This document shows, one piece after another, positions 20,726 to 32,700 of a stretch of 60,000 nt of DNA. Numbering within the stretch: position 1 is the first letter of the stretch; each line of letters begins with the position of its first letter. Origin of the DNA: Liolophura sinensis (Eukaryota > Mollusca > Polyplacophora > Chitonida > Chitonidae); the NCBI RefSeq assembly GCF_032854445.1, contig NC_088302.1:22333788-22393787 (forward strand), given 5' to 3'. The notes below the pieces were generated by a model. That model did no database searches, was not told the DNA's origin, and saw only the letters and a list, made by a program, of their open reading frames with translations. Both the position numbers and the translations under genes were made by a program.

Positions 20726-23211
20726 AATGTACAAACATACACATTTAAGATCTGGTGAGACTGTGTCCTGTATTTCAACCCTTCTGCGTAACTGTATAAA
20801 TTCTGAATTCATGGTTCCATGGGTAAAGTTAGTTTAATTATTGTATTATTCAGTCTTACTTCTGCATTTATATAATTTGAATTTGTGATTACATCAAGTA
20901 AGCCCTGAAATGGACCAGCTTACATGTATTTATCTCTAATTATCTCCATGATCAGTTTATGAAAGTTCATGCTCATATTTTTTCAAAGTTTACTTCTTCG
21001 CTACAGTATTTCTGTGTGAAGGCCACGGAACTTTTTCCTCTTATCAAGGTTCATTTCTTCTTCCTGCAAATGTGAAAATGTTGGGCAATTCAAGTCTGGA
21101 TTCATAAAAGACATAATTAAAAAATTTGATATTCACAACATTTGTGACAAATTAAGAAGCTAAAACTGAACAAATGTCTGAAGCCTGTTGGTGAAGATAC
21201 ACTGGCAATGGGAAATCATGTATGCCCTCTGTGATTTGGAGTCTGAAAAAAAAATGTGTACTAAAACTAAGATTTCTGATAGATCCGTGTCAACAGAAGA
21301 AAAAAATAAACTCTAAAAAACACACTATGGGATGTTTACAAAAGAAAAAATAAGCACACAAAATGGCTCTGTCACCTCCATTTTCTGTTAGAAATACAAT
21401 ATACTACATGGAAACTACCTGTGGCTAGAACACCAGTCTGCACTTGCACATACATTATGTACTTAAGAACATGTTATTTATATACCTTCTTGATCAACTA
21501 TTGTATTATTTTGTACATTGATAAATTTGTTTTAATATTTGTGCATCTGCTGTTATCAACACTGCTATTAATTTCCTTCAGGATAATTAAATAGCCCCCA
21601 AGTTGTATCTTGCTGAAGACTTCTTCAGAATCTAGGGAACATATGGTTCTTTCGTGCTTAGTGCTTGATATCAGTATTTAAGGGGATGGGCCGAGTACTG
21701 GTTGACCAAGAGGTACCCGAGTCTGATTCCCTGATTGGTAGGTTAACTATGTTTACATTGAAACCCTCTGACTATACCGAAATACCATGAAGCAAAAACA
21801 CGAAATGAACGAATGTTATGAAAACGATCTGTAGATTCTGTTGATAAGAACTTTATTTATCCTGTATAAGGGACCTTTTGGCTCACATACAGATGCTTGA
21901 ACACCTTTATCAAGCATAATCATCAAACAGCTATAAACAAGACATTTATTAAATGGAAAAAGTGGAGTAATGCTGGCCATATAAACAGGAAGTGCATGTG
22001 CACTTTACATGAGAAAACCCATGGTATATACACCAGTATGACACGAACATGGTCGTGTTAAAATATTAGACTTGGTAGCTTGAATTAAATCAAGATGTAA
22101 TTTTGACAAGTTACTCCATGTGGCTTTGTGTGATTATCATAATCAGGGTGTCATTACATACACCTCTCCAAACCCCCACCCCACCCATCCCACACCCACC
22201 ACACACATCTGGGAGCTGATTATATTCATGTAATAATAATTACATGTGTGTTGATAATACATGTACACTGGCTCAGAAACAGAGTGCCCAGTAACAAAAA
22301 TATTTCTATTTAACATGGGCTTGTATATACACATGTACGTGTCTGTGAGACTAACCTGTTCATGTACACAAAGGTAGACAAGGATCAGAGTTTGTGTCAA
22401 ATTACCTTATTTGCCATAAAAACCTGAAAGTTTAAGGCAAATAAAAGAGGTAAATAGTATGTTGCAACTATACATGTAGCATCAACCCAGTACTTAAGCA
22501 ATCCCCTTAAATGTTACTTTCCAAATGATTAACTTGAAACACTTTCTATAAAAACGTTAGAATTCAAACATTTATTCCGACAAGGCATGTGAAAGGTAAG
22601 GGTCAGATACAGATTTTTAACTTTTACTCGGAAAACTTTCTCATAAGGGTACTATTGTTATTGTTATAACAGGATCTTGTGTGTTATGCTCTTCATCCCA
22701 TAGGAAAATTCACATTCTTATGTAAAACTTGGTATCTTTTTTTTTTTTAACTCCACTTTATTGTGAAGCTTATGGAAAATGAGCATGAGCAGTTAAGCTT
22801 TGCTACGTCATTTAAATATTCATCTTGATTATCTTTATCATTAACAAAACTTTCTGAGTCACTGGGTCTGTCTAGCTGAGAAATGCCAGTAATGCATCTT
22901 AATGGCTTGAACATGTGATTGGTGATTTGATTGGGCCCAGAGTCCCAATGTTTTACTGGTATTATTCTGCAATTGGACAGATCTGGTGGTCTCATTTTGT
23001 CCTGATGTTCTCTTATGATATGGTACAGGTATTTTATACATTCTACAGTACATGTATATGCATTTCATGAAAGTTAGTGATACTTTCCAGTTATGTTGTA
23101 TAATGATGATATGAACAAAAGATTTGAAAACAACACTTGCAGTGCACCTGGTCCTAGGACAAGTACATGTACTTCACACTGTCAGTTTTAAAAAATTCTG
23201 CTAAAACGGTT

Positions 23212-23407
23212 AGTCACCTAAACTTTTGTTCTTGACTAAATCATTTTTCCTGATTCTGAAAGTTTTTTTCATCTTGAAAAGGTCCTTTGGGGAATGTAGA
23301 ATGATGCCCTAATTGAAAAATGTAAGTTTCAGTATCAGAAGTGAATATTATAAGACATTTATTTGTGTCTATAAATGCACTTTTTGGGGCCAAATTTTAG
23401 GTCATTT
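23212..23407. mobile_element. MITE family E2, copy 1
   Basis: Left end agtcacctaaacttttgttc, right end gccaaattttaggtcattt: inverted termini shared with 28062-28266 and 42546-42746. About 196 bp, non-coding. Confidence 0.7.
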
Positions 23408-23612
23408 GCCCCAGATGTTGTTACATTATTATGCTCCACTAGTATCTGGTCTTACGCTGTAACAACATTTGTGAAACCCTTGAGGGTATTAATGTAAATT
23501 CAAAGTCTTTCCTACAGAGATCTTAAAATGGTTTACAGAACCTTCAAAATTGTTTATAATCTGGGTGTAATGTTGACCTGTCTGTCTTCTCTTTATTAGC
23601 CGCGTCTGGGGC

Positions 23613-23770
23613 ATGCCTCTGGAGAAGATCTGCTGTATAGGGGCAGGGTATGTGGGGGGCCCGACATGCAGTGTCATCGCCCTCAAGTGTCCCCACATAC
23701 AGGTGACTGTGGTGACATGAATGCTTCACGCATCGCCCAGTGGAACTCGGACAAATTGCCCATCTTTGAG
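23613..23770 (+). CDS. UGDH: UGDH coding exon 1 (start codon; frame break)
   Basis: Starts [20 protein letters not shown], the Rossmann NAD-binding loop. The transcribed exon probably starts at 23600 after a strong acceptor (ctttattag), leaving 13 bp of 5' UTR here and an upstream non-coding exon. At 23711-23714 the sequence gtggtgacatg is one G short of the expected gtggtggacatg; as written the frame hits TGA at once. Frame resumes as [11 protein letters not shown]. Confidence 0.95.
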
Positions 23771-26700
23771 GTACTGTGTGTTTGTTTTCTCACTATTCAT
23801 ACTCTATGGGAGTAGCCTACAGGACAGGGAGTTGATTTGATGTTCAAATGTGCTGTAATTCTTCAAGCTTTTCACGTTTTTTGTAAGGTGTTTATTCCAA
23901 GCATATTCTGATGGCATTGTACTATATAGACTAAAAAAAATTGTACTTTTTGTGAAACCCTGACACTGACCAGTCCAACTATGAGCATTGTTTTTGTCTC
24001 CAGAGTTTGTAATTGGGCATAAATTGCAATGAAAGCGGCTCTTTCATATGCAAAAAGGCTGAGGGAATTAGGGTGTTTATGCCATACTCATACAGATGGG
24101 GAATATTTGACTACTATAGATGGGGGAACTAGGAGTTCTATAGAAATATTAAGTATTTATACATGTGAATAATCTGATGATAAATATATCAGGAACCACA
24201 TGACTGTATCAGTATTATTAAACATTTTCTTGTTGGTTCAGTGTAAACGTCACGCTTTCATTAATAGTGATCTGTTATTTTGTCAAGCTAAGAAACCCTC
24301 AGCATGTAAAATTGGAATAGTTATAATAAATATTAAAATTCATAAATGTTACCTGTACAGGTATAATGGGTGAATTTGGCCGCTTTTCTTTACGGTGAAC
24401 AATCTATTGAAATTTACATGTGGGACTGAAATTTAGTATAAATGTCAATTTTTTTAGTGTTTCATAGTTCATGTAAATGATGGGAGTTCTGATCTACATG
24501 TACACGGACTTCATTGTATAGTATGTAGATCAAAGTCTTGTGCTGACCCAAATCCAGTTACCCTATGTGATGTACATATTTACTCCGTTCAATTTGATCA
24601 TTTCAGCCTGGCCTGGATGAAGTTGTCCGCAAATGTCGAGGCAAAAACTTGTTTTTCTCCACAGACGTGGACAAGGCCATCAAAGAATCTGAGTTGATTT
24701 TTATAAGCGTGAACACACCAACTAAAATGTATGGCTTGGGAAAGGTAAGAGTAAAGTTATAATAGGCAGTCAGTCTCTGGAGTGGGGGTGGGGGGGGAGT
24801 GAAATGAAACTTTTTTTTCTTTAGCCAATAGATGGCTGTGGTGGTTATGTTTGTTTGTCTGTCTGTTCTTTACATGCAAACTCAGTTTAGCACTCAAAAA
24901 TATTTTCCAATAAAAGATATTTTGAAATACATTTTATGCCGTTCATTGTAAATGTTTACCGTCAAAATTTAAGTGAATGTTACATGTACCTGAATGGACT
25001 AGCATTTATCATCTATCAGAAAAGAAAATAACATCTAGTGAAGATTAAATGCTGTATTTCATCTAAAGTTTTGCCTGTAAAGATCCAAGTTTAGAAGAAC
25101 CTAAAACACTTAAAATGATACTTTTGTTCAATTGACAGTAACAATTAGATCTTTCTGATAAGAAAGTAATCAAATCAAACTAAACAAAAAGGCTCTAGGA
25201 GCCCTACAAAATGGATGACTCAATCAGAATGAAGCAAAACATGTCATTTTAACAAAAGATGAAGTTTAGGTGAAGTTTAGTATTTGCATTATAGGTTAAT
25301 GTTAGTCTGAAAAATACATGTTGTTCACATACATGTGTATGCTCCTAATATGACCAAAATTTTGTCCACAAAAAGGCATTTTTTGAGGCAAATAAATGTC
25401 ACAAAGTGGTATTTGTGGTGTTGAAACTTATACTTAATTTTCCAGTAGAATATCATCCCATGTTTCCAAGCAAACACCTTTCTAAAATCAGCAGAGCTCT
25501 CACTCCGGAAAAATGGGCGAGTCAGTCATGGTCGAAATTATGATCATTCAGAATAGATTACAACAGACAAGAGGTATATGAATGGAGATATCTGGCCAAA
25601 GCCTGGAGGAAAACAATGCCTCTCGATTTTCTCACCAGAAAAACATCAAATTTAAACCAAACCAGCCCAACCTGATTGGTCAGCAACCAGTTGTTTTCAC
25701 TGAGAGTGGCCTTTTAATAGCTCAGTATGCCAGTAAGAAACGGAAAACTAACATAAAATGTTGGCAGTTTTAAACTTGATTGGTGGATTTTATTATGCTT
25801 GCTTTAGGGACGAGCTGCAGACCTCAAGTACATAGAGGCCTGCGCGCGGAGAATTGCTGATGTAGCCGAGAGCTCTAAGATCGTGGTAGAGAAAAGTACA
25901 GTTCCCGTCCGTGCGGCTGAGCGCATCACAAACATACTGAAGGCCAACGTCAAACCTGGGGTCCGGTATAAGGTATGGAGGGTTGAGTACATTCATTTAT
26001 TTATTTATTTGCTTAAAGGGATAAAGAATTGTTTCTGATTTGCGGGTGTGAGAGGTGAGCAAGTGCAGGCTATGTCCAGCCTAAGCTAAAATTAGGTGTG
26101 ACAGATTTATTCAAGCATGACGTATTTATTTATGTATTTATTTATTTATTTGATTGGTGTTTTACGTCATACTCAAGAATATTTCACTTATAAAACGGCA
26201 GCCAGCGTTATGGTGGGAGAAAACCGGGCAGAGCCCAGGGGAAAGGCACGACCATCTGCAGGTTGCTGGCAGACCTTCCCACGTACAGCCGGAGAGGAAG
26301 CTAGCATGAGATGGACTTGAACTCACAGCGACCGCAGTGGGGAGAGGCTCCTGGGTCGTTACGCTGCGCTAGTGCACTAACCAACTCAAGCACGACGTAG
26401 GATAGAAGGTTTAACCCAGGAAACCCTGTCTCCACTATCGACCAATTAGCTTTGATTCTGTACCCCTGTAACACCATACTCACGTCACCCTCATGTTATT
26501 ACGGTTATAGAATTAACAGGGTCTTGCCACAGGTAATAATAAAAGTTTTTTTTCAAATGAAAAGTTCATGTTCTCCTTTTAATGTCTCTCTGGGCAAATA
26601 TATATCACTTACCTGTACATGTAAGAAAACCAAAATTTCTCCGGAACAGTAGCAAAAATACGCTGGGAATCTAGCCTTTGCATTCTAATCATTGAGCCAA

Positions 26701-29700
26701 ATATGTAAACAAATATAAGCAGTCAAGTGCACATCAGGAACAGGATTATAAATGAAGGCATGCACAAGCAGTATGAAATGTAATTTGCAATATTTACAGG
26801 AATTTGGCTCAAAGAACCATAATAGAATCACCTGGTTGATGCTACGCATGTTGAACACGGAAGATTCCAGAAACATTTATTTTGCTAATGGTTATGGCTA
26901 CTCTGTATTTCTAATGCCCTTATCTATTTTTCTGCTATACCTGAAGTAATTTTACCATAATTACATGTAGTCTGGGTTAAAAGCATTCATGTTTGTAAGC
27001 ATGCAAATTGAATGAACCAAACTAGTTAGAACTGTTTTCTGATTGGATATAGGTCTTGTCAAATCCCGAGTTTCTGGCTGAAGGGACAGCTATTAACGAC
27101 CTCATCAACCCAGACCGTGTTCTGATTGGTGGAGAAGAAACTGAAGAAGGGAGGGAAGCTGTTACAGCCATTACAGAAATCTACAGCCACTGGGTACCAA
27201 AGAATAAAATTATTACTACAAATCTCTGGTCATCTGAGTTATCCAAGTTGGTAAGTAAAGAGTCTTGCAACACTATAGTTGATTGCGTAATACTCAACAC
27301 TGAAACTTTGCACTGTGTCTAACGATCCTTTTTGTTTATCCCATTGTTTACTGATTTGATTTAGATCAGAGCCAGCCTGCACGCAGAGACTAGCACATAA
27401 TGGTGGTCTGTAAAATGCACTGTACCAGTCAGTAAGTTTTTCTTGCCGTAGTTTTCAAAATGGTTCTACGTCATGATTCAGCAGCTAACAACAACAACAC
27501 GTGAAAAATTCTCAGAACACCTTTTCGGACAATAAAATTACACATCTTTGCAAACTGAGTCAAAATTTATTTTAACAGTCTACCGAAGGCCAATATTTGA
27601 ACATAACCTTAGTTTGAGGCAGTTGTAAATATTTACAACAGGGTTGATCTGATTGTAATTTTTGATTACAAATTGTGATTTGTCTTAGCTTACAATCCCA
27701 GCAGGCAAGATTGTGTCGACTGTAAGTTAACATGCTATGATCATCACCTTGGTGGGGGCCTCTGTGGCTCAGTCGGTTAGCGTGCTAGCGCAGCGTAATG
27801 ACCCAGGAGTCTCTCACCAATGCGGTCGCTGTGAGTTCAAGTCCAGCTAATATGTGGGAAGGCCTGCAAGCAACCTACGGATGGTCGTGTGTTTCCCCTG
27901 GGCTCTGCCGGTTTCCACTCACCATAATGCTGGCCGCCGTCGTATAAGTGAAATATTCTTGAATACGGCGTAAAACACCAATCAAATAAATAAATAAATA
28001 ATCATCACCTTGGTGATTTACAATCAACTTTGGCTGCCCCTGTTCATTTTACATGTAGGTGCCCTAAATGACCATACATTTCATCCATGACTAACATGCC
28101 CGTATTTCCTGATTCGGAGAGCTGATAATGTAAAGGTGTTTTTAGGGTTTCGTGGGGTGATATTGTAATGGAAAATTGTAAGTTAAAGCACTAAAAATAA
28201 CATTTTATGACATCTATTTGCCTTTAAAATCCACTTTTGTGGCGAAATTTATTGTCATTTAGGGTAGCACAAATGAATATATGCCAGTTGTACGTCATTA
28301 GAATCTCTTCATGTGATAAATTCAGCGGCTGTATTTGAACCTACATAAATGTGCATACCGGAGTGTAGAGTTTTCATGTCACCTGATGATGAATGTGTAT
28401 CTGCAAAAAGAGCACAGAGGGGGGATTTATTTTAGTGTCGACAGAGTACACACTAGAGTCCACACGAGTACAGCCATTCATGTGCCACCAGCAAAACTGC
28501 CATCCATATCGACAGTCACCATGTACACTGTAAATGCTTCATATTCCTCCCCCCCCCCCCCCCCCCGTCCAATCATGGTACATGTAGTTCTGTTCACATC
28601 TGTAAATTATAATGTTAACCGTAATGAACTGTGATTACGTGTAACCCCCTTACTTCCACAGGCTGCCAATGCCTTCCTAGCCCAGAGGATCTCCAGTATT
28701 AATGCTATCTCTGCCATCTGTGAGGTGACGGGAGCTGACGTATCAGAGGTGTCCACGCCATAGGCACAGACTCACGGATAGGGGACAGGTTCCTCAAGGC
28801 CAGTGTAGGTAAGAAGACCAGTCTTAAAACTTAAGATTTGCAAAGTAGACCTCTACATTTTCATAGTGTTCCTGACCTGTGAAACTTGTTAGTTCCACAA
28901 GTCCAAAAATTTATTTATTTGTTGGTGTTTTTTTGCTGTACTCAAGAATATTTGACTTATATAACTGCTGCCAGCATTTTGGTGGGAGGAAACTGAACAG
29001 AGCCTTAGGGAAACTCCTGACCATCCGCAGGTTGCCGACAGACCCACAACTCCAAAAAAGTTCTGGATATGATAAAAGACCCATATTAATGCTAAAGGAA
29101 GAAATACACTTAGAAATGATTGGAGAAAACTTTCCTCATCTTCTCTAGCACTGAGACATCTTTGTGTTCCTAATGGAGAAAATTGATGTGACAGAAGGAC
29201 AGGTTTTGAACAAGTCTTTCATGGGCAATTCTGTCAAAGTTCACCTATGTCCTCTGGATGTTGTTGCTGTATTTGGAACTTTTTAACAGTTTTTAACAGC
29301 TAAAATTCTTTCAGCTGATTGTCGTTAAAAGAGAAAACACTAGAAACTTATGTGACAACTTGTGTGTGAATTTGGCAGAGGTGGTCAGTAATATCTTAAG
29401 AACGCCCCCCCCCCCCCCCTGCTCACACACACACACAAACACACCTTCCAAATTATGTTTGGAATCAAGCTTGTCTGTAGCGTTTCATCAAAGTGTGGTA
29501 GTTTATCTCCAATTTCATCACACATAAACCTTACTAACATGTTACATACATACATGTGATTTTTGATAAACGCAGTAAACCAGACCAGTGAAATACATAA
29601 CAGGTTGTGTATTCTGTGTTCAGTTATCTGAGGGATGACTAATGCTATCATGAAAAACTATGAGTCAGCTTTTGCACTTGTACGGCAGCAAATTGTTTAT

Positions 29701-32700
29701 TTGTGTAGTTATAACGGAGTGCCCGAAATACATCACAAGCCTTTGCCACGTATATGTACATGCAAACCTCTTGACAACAGCCCCACCCATCAAAATTCTA
29801 GCACCATTGCAATTTTAATATTGTATAAATGTTAGTGCACAAAACGCTTTGCATAGCATCAAAACTAAATTCATGTCTGTTTATGGATTTTTATCTATTG
29901 CAATCTAATTGTTATTCATAGGTTTTGGTGAAGCTGCTTTCAGAAGGATGTCCTCAACATGGTCTATCTGTGCGAGTGTTTAAATCTACCTGTGGTGGCA
30001 GCTTACTGGCAACAGGTAAAGAAACCTGATATGAAAATGATGATTTGGTTTGAAATGTGAAAACTTTATGAAATGTGAAAACTTCATGAAATGGAATAGA
30101 TATTTGTCATCTCGGGCGAATCACCAATCTTTGGATTTATAATGTACATCTACATCTAGGGAGAGATAAGGGAGAACTTCAGAAAGGTACAAATTTCCGA
30201 TTTTAATTTGCAGAACAATGTCCCTTTTGTAAGACCTCAACAAGTTCAGAATAGAATCACCAATTCTGGATGTTTTTTATGTTTTTTTTCTGAGGTTTGT
30301 GGAAAACAGTCTGATTAAAATGCATATTTATGTTATTCCTCTTTTTTCTATTTTCTTTCAGTCTCAGTCACTTTTAAAACTTTTTGTATACATGTAGGAT
30401 GACCATCTTTGGACCATACATGTATATGTAGGATGACCATCTTTGGATGATATGTGTATATGTAGGATGACCATCTTTGGATGATACATGTACATGTAGG
30501 ATGACCATCTTTGGATGATATGTGTATATGTAGGATGACCATCTTTAGATGATACATGTACATGTAGGATGACCATCTTTGGATGATACATGTGCATGTA
30601 GAATGACCATCTTTGGATGATACATGTACATGTAGGATGACCGTCTTTAGATGATACATGTGCATGTAGGATGACCATCTTTAGATGATACATGTACATG
30701 TAGGATGACCATCTTTGGATGATACATGTACATGTAGGATGACCATCTTTAGATGATAAATGTACATGCGGATGACCATCTTTGGATGATACATGTACAT
30801 GCAGGATGACCATCTTTGGATGATACATGTATATGTAGGATGACCGTCTTAGATGATACATGTGCATGTAGGATGACCATCTTTAGATGATACATGTACA
30901 TGTAGGATGACCATCTTTGGATGATACATGTACATGTAGGATGACCATCTTTAGATGATACATGTACATGTAGGATGACCATCTTTAGATGATACATGTA
31001 CATGTGGGATGACCATCTTTGGATGATACATGTACATGCAGGATGACCATCTTTGGATGATACATGTATATGTAGGATGACCATCTTTGGATGATACATG
31101 TATATGTAGGATGACCATCTTTGGATGATGCATGTGCATGTAGGATGACCATCTTTGGATTATATATATATATATATGTAGGATGACCATCTTTGGATGA
31201 TACATGTATATGTAGGATGACCATCTTTGGATGATGCATGTGCATGTAGGATGACCATCTTTGGATTATACATGTATATGTAGGATGACCATCTTTGGAT
31301 GATACATGTATATGTAGGATGACCATCTTTAGATGATACATGTATATGTAGGATGACCATCTTTGGATGATACATGTGCATGTAGGATGACCATCTTTGG
31401 ATGATACATGTATATGTAGGATGACCATCTTTGTATGATACATGTGCATGTAGGATGACCATCTTTGGATGATACATGTATATGTAGGATGACCATCTTT
31501 GGATGATACATGTACATGTAGGATGACCATCTTTGGATGATACATGTACATGTAGGAAGACCATCTTTAGATGATACATGTACATGTAGGATGACCATCT
31601 TTGGATGATACATGTATATGTAGGATGACCATCTTTGGATGATGCATGTGCATGTAGGATGACCATCTTTGGATTATACATGTATATGTAGGATGACCAT
31701 CTTTGGATGATACATGTATATGTAGGATGACCATCTTTAGATGATACATGTGCATGTAGGATGACCATCTTTGGATGATACATGTATATGTAGGATGACC
31801 ATCTTTGGATGATACATGTACATGTAGGATGACCATCTTTGGATGATACATGTACATGTAGGATGACCATCTTTAGATGATACATGTACATGTAGGATGA
31901 CCATCTTTAGATGATACATGTATATGTAGGATGACCATCTTTGGATGATGCATGTGCATGTAGGATGACCATCTTTGGATTATACATGTATATGTAGGAT
32001 GACCATCTTTGGATGATACATGTATATGTAGGATGACCATCTTTAGATGATACATGTATATGTAGGATGACCATCTTTGGATGATACATGTGCATGTAGG
32101 ATGACCATCTTTGGATGATACATGTATATGTAGGATGACCATCTTTAGATGATACATGTACATGTAGGATGACCATCTTTAGATGATACATGTGCATGTA
32201 GAATGACCATCTTTGGATGATACATGTACATGTAGGGTGACCATCTTTGGATGATACATGTATATGTAGGATGACCATCTTTGGATGATACATGTATATG
32301 TAGGATGACCATCTTTAGATGATACATGTATATGTAGGATGACCATCTTTAGATGATACATGTACTTGTAGAATGACCATCTTTGGATGATACATGTATA
32401 TGTAGGATGACCATCTTTAGATGATACATGTGCATGTAGAATGACCATCTTTGGATGATACATGTACATGTAGGGTGACCATCTTTGGATTATACATGTA
32501 TATGTAGGATGACCATCTTTGGATTATACATGTACATGCAGGATGACCATCTTTGGATTATACATGTATATGTAGGATGACCATCTTTGGGTGATACATG
32601 TATATGTAGGATGACCATCTTTGGATTATACATGTATATGTAGGATGACCATCTTTGGATGATACATGTACATGCAGGATGACCATCTTTAGATGATACA

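Larger units (their letters stand above)
13955..23599. other. EIF2B5-UGDH intergenic interval (divergent genes)
   Basis: About 9.6 kb without recognised coding exons. It must hold both promoters and at least one 5' UTR exon of UGDH, since UGDH's first coding exon starts with an acceptor, but I can pinpoint none. It holds SINEs, a 580-bp foldback, a 184-bp foldback, a 21-bp array, a run of 27 G and a (CATT)n tract, listed separately. 20730-22700 and 22700-23200 show nothing further. Confidence 0.75.
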
